IMG/VR virus record: IMGVR_UViG_3300042934_000568
Location: 1 to 20,721 of that record
Direction: 5' to 3' (one strand)
Length of the DNA stretch: 20,721 nt
Origin: a virus
Below, piece by piece: positions 14,420-19,071 of this stretch (the first letter of the stretch is position 1; every line of letters starts with the position of its first letter). The translations under genes were made by a program, and so were the position numbers. Under the pieces are notes generated by a model. The model was given only the letters and a program-made list of their open reading frames with translations. It ran no database searches and was not told where the DNA came from.

Positions 14420-14582
14420 TCAGGCACTACTTGTGACTCCCTACAGCTACTCGCCCGCAGAATCACGGCCAACGGTAGAGGGAAGTAGGCCCAGGTAACC
14501 GCGACTGCATACCAGACTGCTCAGCATTCGGGGGTTCGAATCCCTCACTCGCCACCAGCCCCACGGGCCCGGAAAATCAACG

Positions 14583-14620
14583 AAACCGCCCCGCTAGTCT
14601 TCGGACAGGCGGGGCGGTTT
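14583..14620. terminator. Bidirectional-looking hairpin terminator between core and P' arm
   Basis: A perfect 12-bp stem AAACCGCCCCGC (14583-14594) / GCGGGGCGGTTT (14609-14620). On the + strand it is followed by T-rich TCTGCG, and on the minus strand by TTTCGTTGATTTT. It would end the leftward integrase operon just after the 44-aa gene. Confidence 0.75.
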
Positions 14621-14628
14621 TCTGCGTT

Positions 14629-14650
14629 AGTGGCTATTTAGTGGCGGTTT
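14629..14650 (+). repeat. Arm-site pair P': two 11-bp direct repeats
   Basis: AGTGGCTATTT (14629-14639) and AGTGGCGGTTT (14640-14650). Same consensus, orientation and spacing as the pair at 14398-14419. The stop codon of the 44-aa gene lies inside the first unit. Confidence 0.7.
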
Positions 14651-14768
14651 TGCGCGGGCCAACGCCCGGGGGTACGGCTAGTTGTTGCAACCGCTCGATC
14701 AAGTCACGCCCGCCCAAGGCTTCGATCTGCGCCGGGCTCAGGATGGTTTCGCGTCTGGCAGCACTCAT
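14634..14768 (-). CDS. 44-aa protein of unknown function, last gene of the integrase operon
   Basis: ATG at 14768 with GATAGGAGTGAGCA directly upstream (strong ribosome site), sharing ATGA with the end of the 48-aa gene. The peptide has a basic N-terminus and a central helix (ILSPAQIEALGGRDLIERLQQL), followed by a Pro/Lys tail (VPPGVGPRKTATK). It is not recognised. It could be a small DNA-binding or accessory factor, given the basic charge. Its stop codon overlaps the P' arm repeat. Confidence 0.55.
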   Translation of the reverse strand: MSAARRETILSPAQIEALGGRDLIERLQQLAVPPGVGPRKTATK

Positions 14769-14911
14769 TGCTCACTCCTATCGGCGGCGAGAACGGCGCG
14801 AAGATCGCGGAGGACTCGCCATCCATCCTCGGGTTGCAGCCACTCGTCTTCACCATCCGTTTGCGCGTACCGGTTCAGCACCGCTTCTACAGACTCGCGC
14901 AGATCGCTCAT
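14765..14911 (-). CDS. 48-aa acidic protein, integrase operon
   Basis: ATG at 14911, overlapping the TAA of the 76-aa gene (TAATG), with ACAGGAGTGAG as ribosome site. The product is acidic and helical: SDLRESVEAVLNRYAQTDGEDEWL then GWRVLRDLRAVLAADRSEQ. The junction before this gene and the one after it are nearly identical at DNA level (GGAGTGAG-A/T-AATGAG), which suggests duplication of a small-gene unit. Function unknown. Confidence 0.6.
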   Translation of the reverse strand: MSDLRESVEAVLNRYAQTDGEDEWLQPEDGWRVLRDLRAVLAADRSEQ

Positions 14912-15141
14912 TACTCACTCCTGTCGGCGGTGGGGCGGGTCGGAACCTCTCGTGAGTCCACCCATAGGTCAAAGGCGCCGCGCAGACGCTCGATGGTGAC
15001 GCGGGCGACGAACGCATCCTCACGCGTCGAGTACGGGCCGCTGACAGTGCGCGCGGCCTCCGACCCGAAAGCGCCGCCGCTCAGAAGCCACCACTCAGTC
15101 TTCGTCGCGGCGGTCGAGGTCTGTTCGGTAGACTTATCCAT
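14911..15141 (-). CDS. 76-aa protein downstream of integrase
   Basis: ATG 15141 is chosen over an upstream ATG at 15156 because AAGGGA sits 6 bases before it. Its start lies 8 bases inside the integrase 3' end. The protein has a Ser/Thr/Glu-rich N-terminus (MDKSTEQTSTAATKTEWW), a small Gly-rich part (LLSGGAFGSEAARTVSGPYSTREDAFVARVTIERL), and ends DSREVPTRPTADRSE. I do not recognise the family. The T-E-W-W-L-L-S-G-G start of the fold resembles small one-domain phage proteins that are common beside integrases. Confidence 0.6.
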   Translation of the reverse strand: MDKSTEQTSTAATKTEWWLLSGGAFGSEAARTVSGPYSTREDAFVARVTIERLRGAFDLWVDSREVPTRPTADRSE

Positions 15142-16375
15142 GTTCGATCCCTTCATGATCGGACTCTTGCCCTCGACCCGTCGCAATCGGGTCGGGGGCT
15201 TCTTCACTCACATTAACAGCCACCACAGACACAGGGGACAGCAACTTCTGTACCGTCGACGCTGACGCCGGCCCACGCGATGCCTGCTCCACGTAATGCC
15301 GCAGATTCCCGAACCCCGTATGCCCGAGCTGGTCACGCGCCGCCTCAACACCCAGATCCTCGGCAAGCAGCGTCGCCACAGCCTTACGGAACGCCCCAGG
15401 AGTCACCGCTGCGTACCCGCTCCCCTCTAGAGCGGCCCGCCAATCCCTGCGAAGGTTGTCAGGCCACCTCGGCGTCCCGGCCGCAGAGGGAAACACCAGA
15501 TCCGAGTACGCGCCCGCCGCACGTGCCACGAGCATCGGAACAACGAACACAGGCAACTCGAGCTCGCGGCGGGACTTGTCCGTCTTCAGCGTTTCCTTCA
15601 CGACAAGCTTCCCGTCAATGCTCCTCGCAACGGTCCCGTTGATCGTGACCGTGGGCGGCATCGAGTCGAAGTTGAAGTCGGACCACCGCAACGCCAGAAC
15701 CTCGGACGTGCGGGCACCCGTCGCCGCATACATGTCCATCGTGTCCCGCAAGCTCCCGTTCCGCGGACGCTGATACCGGTCAAACCCGGCATCCCACACC
15801 TCCAACAAGCCACGAATCGCCGCGATGTCATCCGCACGCAACGCCTTCACCTTCGGCTTCGTCCGCGTCACCGCCTTAGTCTCCGGAACCGGGTTCTGAT
15901 CCACCGCACCCGCATACACCGCATGGGCCATCATGTGCTTCAACACGATCCGAACCGTCCGCGCCTGCCCCGGGGTCTTCTTCGCCACAGCCTGGATGTA
16001 GCGGTTCAGTTTCGCGGGGGTAGCCTCCCCAACGCGGACACCCGCCAAGCCCCGCAGAACCGCCTTCAGCGCCTCCTGGTAGGTGAGTTTCGTCCCGTCC
16101 GCCAAGTTGCTGTCGGCCAGCATCTCCACTTTCCACGCGTCAGCCAACTGCTGGAGGGTGGAGTCGCGGGTGATCGCTTCACCGGCCGGCGCCAGACGAT
16201 CCCGCAGCGCCTCCTTGAGCGCGTTGACCGCCAGAGCAGACGTCCGCCCCGTCCGCATCATCCGCCGCGTCTCACCATCACTGTCGCGATAGTGTGCGCT
16301 GGCCGCTGGCTTCCCGTTGTGCGTGAACTTACGGATCGTGCCGTAAGTCTCGAGGGGGAGCGGGGGCCTAGCCAT
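15134..16375 (-). CDS. int: Tyrosine integrase
   Basis: 413 residues, ATG 16375, ribosome site TAGGA about 6 bases ahead inside the end of the HTH gene. The N-terminus (residues 1-45) is an arm-binding domain, about 73-170 the core-binding SAM-like domain, and 180-365 the catalytic domain. Box I is Arg222 (YAATGARTSEVLALRW), the beta-hairpin Lys is Lys264 (LKTDKSRRELEL), Arg330 is in FRKAVATLL, His352 in LGHTG, and Tyr361 in LRHYVEQ is the nucleophile. The first His of the usual H-x-x-R is Gly327 here (TPGAFR). The enzyme should recombine attP at the tRNA copy 0.6 kb away with the host tRNA gene. Confidence 0.95.
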   Translation of the reverse strand: MARPPLPLETYGTIRKFTHNGKPAASAHYRDSDGETRRMMRTGRTSALAVNALKEALRDRLAPAGEAITRDSTLQQLADAWKVEMLADSNLADGTKLTYQEALKAVLRGLAGVRVGEATPAKLNRYIQAVAKKTPGQARTVRIVLKHMMAHAVYAGAVDQNPVPETKAVTRTKPKVKALRADDIAAIRGLLEVWDAGFDRYQRPRNGSLRDTMDMYAATGARTSEVLALRWSDFNFDSMPPTVTINGTVARSIDGKLVVKETLKTDKSRRELELPVFVVPMLVARAAGAYSDLVFPSAAGTPRWPDNLRRDWRAALEGSGYAAVTPGAFRKAVATLLAEDLGVEAARDQLGHTGFGNLRHYVEQASRGPASASTVQKLLSPVSVVAVNVSEEAPDPIATGRGQESDHEGIEHG

Positions 16376-16381
16376 GACGTC

Positions 16382-16600
16382 CTACTCGCCGCGCTTCCAT
16401 CGGCTGATTGTATTCGTCGACAGTCCCGTGAAGGCGGCTAGCTCGCGCACGGACGCCCCATGCTGCGCCGCAGTGACGACCGACTCTCGGATCTCCATCA
16501 ACGCCTCCTCGCGCCGCTCGAGCGCTGTGCGAATGCGCGCCTGATCGGCGTCATTGATGAGTCCTCGCTTCTGGGGCACACCCCCGACTGTAGCGCTCAT
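16382..16600 (-). CDS. 72-aa HTH protein ahead of integrase
   Basis: ATG 16600. Residues 16-47 form a helical part (INDADQARIRTALERREEALMEIRESVVTAAQHG), and residues 49-71 (ASVRELAAFTGLSTNTISRWKRGE) an HTH with 'S-V-R-E-L-A-x-x-[TA]-G-L-S-x-N-T-I-x-R-W-K'. It shares this pattern with the 63-aa protein at 11815-12006. It is transcribed with the integrase (6-base gap) from a leftward promoter with inverted repeats. It may control integrase expression or act as an excision/lysogeny regulator. Confidence 0.7.
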   Translation of the reverse strand: MSATVGGVPQKRGLINDADQARIRTALERREEALMEIRESVVTAAQHGASVRELAAFTGLSTNTISRWKRGE

Positions 16601-16649
16601 CGCGACACGGGGCAGAACGGGCCGGGAATCGTTGCGATCATAGCTACAG

Positions 16650-16679
16650 GTTATACCAAAACGTAGCGGGAAGCGCTAC
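16650..16679 (-). promoter_or_regulatory. Leftward promoter with operator-like inverted repeat
   Basis: Minus strand: extended -10 TGG-TATAAC (plus 16650-16658). The inverted repeat GTAGCG-GGAAG-CGCTAC (16663-16679) covers the spacer and -35 position. The half-site AGCGCTACA recurs in opposite orientation at 16589-16597, over the HTH start codon. A repressor bound here would switch off the HTH-integrase operon. Confidence 0.5.
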
Positions 16680-16681
16680 AA

Positions 16682-16709
16682 CTTTGGGCTTCATTAACAG
16701 AAGCCAAAG
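16682..16709. repeat. Inverted repeat in the switch region
   Basis: CTTTGGGCTTC (16682-16692) faces GAAGCCAAAG (16700-16709), 10 bp pairing with one bulged base and a 7-nt AT-rich centre. A protein-binding site or RNA hairpin. Confidence 0.45.
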
Positions 16710-16732
16710 CGAGTCGTACAACTTAGCTAGCG

Positions 16733-16750
16733 TCGTTACCGAATCGTTAC
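16733..16750. repeat. TCGTTAC direct repeats, 11-bp spacing
   Basis: TCGTTAC occurs at 16733-16739 and 16744-16750, one helical turn apart, in an AT-rich stretch. A related TCGTACA lies at 16714-16720. The helical phasing suggests cooperative protein binding. Confidence 0.35.
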
Positions 16751-16831
16751 ATTTTGTAGGTATTAAGGGGGACACGGAAAGCGCTCACTGTTTCCCCGGG
16801 GTGGCTTAGGGTTCCCCTTAATGGTCGACAG

Positions 16832-16850
16832 GGACCCGCTCGGGCGGGTT
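16832..16850 (+). terminator. Small GC hairpin ahead of the 73-aa ORF
   Basis: ACCCGC-TCGG-GCGGGT (16834-16849) followed by TAATAAG, enclosed by a second pairing TGGTCG (16822-16827) / CGACCA (16866-16871). A weak terminator or leader structure. No long T-run. Confidence 0.35.
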
Positions 16851-16897
16851 AATAAGCCCTCCAGCCGACCAGGATTCACCGGGGTTGGGGAACACAA

Positions 16898-17119
16898 TTG
16901 AACGAATCACACGCAGACGGTAGCGGTACCGACATGTCAGGCGCAGACAGTGTCCCCCAGCCCCCGGGACACATCACCTGCGGATCTGGCGTCGCATGCG
17001 AGACGATCTGCCCAGTCAAGGAGACCGGGCGATCATGCCCCGGACTCATGCAACTCATGCAAGAGCTCGAAGCGCTCAGTCACCCTTGGTTGGCACCGAC
17101 CGGGTCGCTCGTGCATTAG
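16898..17119 (+). CDS. 73-aa Cys-containing protein of unknown function
   Basis: TTG start with only a modest GGGGA ribosome site upstream. An internal ATG at 16934 is an alternative start. The protein has four Cys, in the contexts I-T-C-G-S-G, A-C-E-T-I-C-P and S-C-P-G, with a hydrophobic helix at the end (LMQLMQELEALSHPWL). The spacing is not a clear zinc ribbon. Third positions are G/C-rich, which supports coding, but the 3' end overlaps the convergent repressor gene by 44 bases. It is the only + frame of reasonable length between the two regulatory regions. Confidence 0.4.
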   Translation: MNESHADGSGTDMSGADSVPQPPGHITCGSGVACETICPVKETGRSCPGLMQLMQELEALSHPWLAPTGSLVH

Positions 17120-17396
17120 CAAAAAACTGTTCCGGGGTGACCCCGAGAAGAACAATGGCCCGCAGCAGGAAGTCGGCCGGCATCTCGCGTTCACCCCGGA
17201 AGTACCGTCCAACAGTGTTGTCGGGCTCACTCATGGCGTCAGAGAACTTCCCTCGAGTGCCGTACACGTCGAGGGCTTCCTTCTTTAGTTCGCGCACCAC
17301 GTCAGCGGTGGTCAGAGGCGCGTCATCCACGGCGTCGATACTAGCCGTTCCTGTTGCGAGGAAGGTGGCAGAGGAGGCCTTTTGGGTCTTATCCAT
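17076..17396 (-). CDS. Immunity repressor candidate (XRE-type HTH)
   Basis: 106 residues, ATG 17396 with GAGAGGGC ahead. Residues about 30-95 read as an XRE/lambda-repressor-like HTH: DVVRELKKEALDVYGTRGKFSDAMSEPDNTVGRYFRGEREMPADFLLRAIVLLGVTPEQFF. It contains 'T-V-x-R-Y-x-R-G-E-R' and the final L-G-V motif of this family. It is divergent to the Cro-like gene with a 111-bp region between them that contains a perfect palindrome. This is the typical repressor/Cro layout. No protease or dimer domain as in lambda CI is present, so induction would work another way. Confidence 0.7.
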   Translation of the reverse strand: MDKTQKASSATFLATGTASIDAVDDAPLTTADVVRELKKEALDVYGTRGKFSDAMSEPDNTVGRYFRGEREMPADFLLRAIVLLGVTPEQFFANARATRSVPTKGD

Positions 17397-17471
17397 GCCC
17401 TCTCAGAGACGCGGGATCCCCGTCTGATACATCGGTGTAGCCAAAAAGTTGCGTGACATGGCCGAAAAGGG

Positions 17472-17507
17472 TTGACGTGTTGCCATATGGGTGTCAGACT
17501 CTGACAC
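17472..17507 (+). promoter_or_regulatory. Early rightward promoter overlapped by a perfect palindromic operator
   Basis: -35 TTGACG (17472-17477), 17-bp spacer, -10 CAGACT (17495-17500). The perfect 17-bp palindrome GTGTCAGA-C-TCTGACAC spans 17491-17507 and ends directly before the ATG at 17508, covering the -10 and the start of transcription. The transcript would be leaderless or nearly so. Confidence 0.7.
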
Positions 17508-17741
17508 ATGGCAACCAACACACACCTCGCAGACGGCGAAGCAGCCGCGCGAGTCTTGCGGGTCCTCGAGACCGAGGGACGCAAGTTCTCCTGGTTGGCC
17601 GACGCGTCTGGTATCGCACGGTCAACGCTGCGCCACCAGCTCAAGGTCAAGCCGGAAGCGCTGACCGTCAAGAACCTCCTCCGCATCGCGGGCGCACTCG
17701 ACCGGCCCGTTGAGGCCATTATCGGGGAGCGTGCAGCATGA
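17508..17741 (+). CDS. Cro-like HTH protein, first gene of the early operon
   Basis: 77 residues. The ATG follows the operator without a Shine-Dalgarno. Residues 18-75 hold a canonical HTH (LETEGRKFSWLADASGIARSTLRHQLKVKPEALTVKNLLRIAGALDRPVEAIIG), with helix 2 at W29-L30-A31-D32 and recognition helix 3 at A37-R38-S39-T40-L41. The ending 'A-L-x-x-P-V-x-x-I-I-G' is common in XRE proteins. The product is well placed to bind the palindrome at its own promoter and to oppose the divergent repressor. Its stop overlaps the next ATG (ATGA). Confidence 0.75.
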   Translation: MATNTHLADGEAAARVLRVLETEGRKFSWLADASGIARSTLRHQLKVKPEALTVKNLLRIAGALDRPVEAIIGERAA

Positions 17742-17953
17742 GCGGCCCCGTCCTGACGTCGAAAGCCGCCGCTGACTACTGCGGTATGGCAGTGCAGACG
17801 CTGTACAACCTGATCTCGCAGGGCAAGGGCCCGAAGCATTACAAGCAGGGCAAGCGGAACGCGTTCTACACCGCGGACCTTGACGCTTGGAATCAGGCCC
17901 GCCTGATCCTCGTCGAAGCCGACGATGACTCTTCCGAGAGCGAGGCGGCGTGA
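17738..17953 (+). CDS. xis: Excisionase-like MerR-type HTH protein
   Basis: 71 residues, ATG overlapping the Cro-like stop, GGGGAGCGTGC ahead. Residues 6-55 match the HTH_17 / excisionase-AlpA type: LTSKAAADYCGMAVQTLYNLISQGKGPKHYKQGKRNAFYTADLDAWNQARL. That is helix 'S-K-A-A-A-D-Y-C-G', recognition helix 'Q-T-L-Y-N-L-I', wing 'G-K-R-N-A-F-Y-T-A-D-L-D-A-W'. It should bend DNA at attP to promote excision, and is expressed from the early promoter as expected for a factor needed on induction. Confidence 0.78.
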   Translation: MSGPVLTSKAAADYCGMAVQTLYNLISQGKGPKHYKQGKRNAFYTADLDAWNQARLILVEADDDSSESEAA

Positions 17954-18111
17954 TGTTCCGTGCGTTGAATGCGATCGCTGGAGGGTTCCTGTTCTTCTTC
18001 GGCGCGACCCTTGTGTTTTTCGGGGTGGATGGGTGGGTGCCGCTTGGTATCGGGGCGGCGCTTCTTGCGGTGGATCTGCTCATCGACCGGAAGGCGGTGC
18101 GTCATGAGTGA
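17953..18111 (+). CDS. 52-aa membrane protein
   Basis: ATG 17953 overlaps the previous stop (TGATG). Two hydrophobic helices: about residues 8-24 (IAGGFLFFFGATLVFFG) and 28-46 (WVPLGIGAALLAVDLLI), joined by a short turn. No signal peptidase site. The ending is basic (DRKAVRHE). A small two-pass inner membrane protein of unknown function, perhaps altering the host membrane early in infection. Confidence 0.6.
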   Translation: MFRALNAIAGGFLFFFGATLVFFGVDGWVPLGIGAALLAVDLLIDRKAVRHE

Positions 18112-18232
18112 CCGTGAGTTCGCGTTCCTCCAGCGCATCGCTGACATCGAACCGCTGAACGAGGTGCAGATGGAGCTCGCCCAGTTCCTCTACAACGCGG
18201 GTTGGGACGACCGGACGGAGGCGGCGTCGTGA
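18104..18232 (+). CDS. 42-aa acidic helical protein
   Basis: ATG 18104 inside the end of the membrane protein gene (8-base overlap). The product, SDREFAFLQRIADIEPLNEVQMELAQFLYNAGWDDRTEAAS, is acidic and predicted helical with aromatic residues spaced for a small hydrophobic core. Similar tiny early proteins are common in actinophage early operons. No function can be read from it. Confidence 0.55.
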   Translation: MSDREFAFLQRIADIEPLNEVQMELAQFLYNAGWDDRTEAAS

Positions 18233-18306
18233 ACCCGTCTCGTCCTGTTCCGGACATCCTCACAGAAGACCCCGTACTCCCCACGGACATCCCAGAGCTC
18301 GAGTAG
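18229..18306 (+). CDS. 25-aa ORF, Pro/Asp-rich
   Basis: GTG overlaps the previous stop (GTGA). The frame reads 25 codons, rich in Pro, Asp and Glu (NPSRPVPDILTEDPVLPTD...), and ends TAG at 18304-18306 where the non-coding region begins. It may only be a trailing, non-selected reading frame, but the coupling pattern is the same as for its neighbours. Confidence 0.35.
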   Translation: MNPSRPVPDILTEDPVLPTDIPELE

Positions 18307-18752
18307 CACCCGCTACACCAGCCCCCGTCGCAGTCACATGCGACCCGGGCACTAATCGTCGCGCCTGCGTGGACGGTTCACAACTGAATCCGGCACCCAT
18401 CCCGCCCACCGAGCGGCTAAGGGCTGATCCGGCGAACTCCATACAGATAGCAGCCAAGCGTGAGTGAGGCCACCGAACGGGGTGGATAGGCGCAGCGGTT
18501 GTGAGGTTCCCCGGTATGTCCCGGGGGCGGATCGGATCGTGAGTCCGATTGCTTACTCAACGTTCTCTGTCGAAGGGGAACACCAACTTTGAGCGCCGTA
18601 GCTGGCGCCTGATACATCGACTTTGAGGGATCGCCGAACGAACCGTTGAACGGTCGGGCGATGAAGGAGTCGGGTCCTGAGATGCATGGCACACACCCGC
18701 GTACAAGTCGCGGCAGGACACCAACCAACCATCACCACCGAGAGGAACTGCC
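18307..18752 (+). other. 446-bp gene-free stretch with many hairpins, possible structured RNA
   Basis: I see no plausible coding frame with a ribosome site here. Inverted repeats follow each other: GTCGCA/TGCGAC (18327-18344), CCACC/GGTGG (about 18470-18485), CCCCGG/CCGGGG (about 18509-18526), ATCGGA/TCCGAT (about 18530-18549), GCGCC/GGCGC (about 18593-18608), and a nested one. In the nested one, ATCGCC/GGCGAT (about 18630-18662) encloses ACCGTT-G-AACGGT. ACTTTGAG occurs twice (about 18585 and 18619). A long 5' leader, a small RNA or a regulatory region of the downstream gene are all possible. No Rfam family was recognised. Confidence 0.3.
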
Positions 18753-19001
18753 ATGACCAAGACAGCCACGTTCGTCCGCAACCTGACCGGGTACACGGGT
18801 GACGCGAAGCTCTACAACACCACGGACCAGGGGTACCTGATCGTGTCCGCCGTCGTCGTCCCGTACACCGGCCCCGAGACGTACATCTTCCCCGCCGACG
18901 AGGACGGGGAAATCACCGACTGGCTCGAGCTTGACGGTTCGTTCCGGGGTGGCCTTGACCACGAAGCTGCGCTGGTCGGCGCCGGGTACACGGTCGCGTA
19001 A
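18753..19001 (+). CDS. 82-aa conserved-looking phage protein, unknown function
   Basis: ATG 18753 with GAGAGGAACTGCC upstream. The protein is a small beta-rich domain: TKTATFVRNLTGYTGDAKLYNTT, QGYLIVSAVVVPYTGPETYIFPADEDGEITDWLELDGSFRGGLDHEAALVGAGY. It carries V-R-N-L-T-G-Y-x-G-D-A-[RK]-L-Y and F-P-A-D-x-D-G-[EK]-I-x-x-W-x-E-L-x-G-S. I recall very similar short proteins being common in Microbacterium and mycobacterial phages, without an assigned function. The structured region precedes it and a hairpin follows it. Confidence 0.7.
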   Translation: MTKTATFVRNLTGYTGDAKLYNTTDQGYLIVSAVVVPYTGPETYIFPADEDGEITDWLELDGSFRGGLDHEAALVGAGYTVA

Positions 19002-19005
19002 CGAC

Positions 19006-19046
19006 TTGTGGGGTTCGGGTCGGCCAGGGGGTACCGAACCCCACAA
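19006..19046 (+). terminator. Intergenic hairpin, 13-bp perfect stem
   Basis: TTGTGGGGTTCGG (19006-19018) pairs with CCGAACCCCACAA (19034-19046), 15-nt loop. No T-tract follows, so it may be an mRNA-stabilising or attenuating structure between the 82-aa gene and the methyltransferase. Confidence 0.5.
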
Positions 19047-19071
19047 CACACAAACGAAAGGGGAGGGGATC

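Larger units (their letters stand above)
14398..14650. other. attP region with tRNA 3'-end core and paired arm-type repeats
   Basis: The core at about 14515-14557 reads as the last 40 bases of a tRNA gene: T-arm GGGGG-TTCGAAT-CCCTC (14530-14546), acceptor strand ACTCGCC, discriminator A, then CCA (14555-14557). The 5' half of the tRNA is absent, so this is a phage copy able to restore a host tRNA on integration. A GGCGAGT...ACTCGCCACCA acceptor with a GCTCAGCATTCGG variable part fits tRNA-Tyr best. Tandem repeats of AGTGGC[GT][GA]TTT lie on both sides. The integrase gene is 0.6 kb away, and phage genes lie on both sides. Confidence 0.75.

Noticed and set aside
14515-14557. Complete tRNA gene
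   Set aside because: Only the T-arm and 3' acceptor strand are present; no matching GGCGAGT 5' half within 150 bp upstream.
14641-15265. Plus-strand frames of 104, 105 and 165 codons beyond attP
   Set aside because: Three overlapping + frames without ribosome sites; the minus strand carries coupled genes with strong Shine-Dalgarno sequences.
14768-15265. Integration-dependent immunity (attP inside the repressor gene)
   Set aside because: attP lies after the integrase operon, about 2.5 kb from the repressor candidate, so integration would not truncate the repressor.
16876-17058. 60-codon minus-strand frame opposite the 73-aa ORF
   Set aside because: No ribosome site, and it would lie beyond the repressor stop without a promoter; composition is antisense-like.
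17312-17839. 175-codon minus-strand frame across the repressor/Cro region
   Set aside because: It runs through the promoter, the palindrome and two well supported genes on other frames.
18417-18728. 103-codon minus-strand frame in the structured region
   Set aside because: No ribosome site, unusual mix of Cys/Pro/Arg/Ser, and stems of the region dominate its sequence; I treat the region as non-coding.
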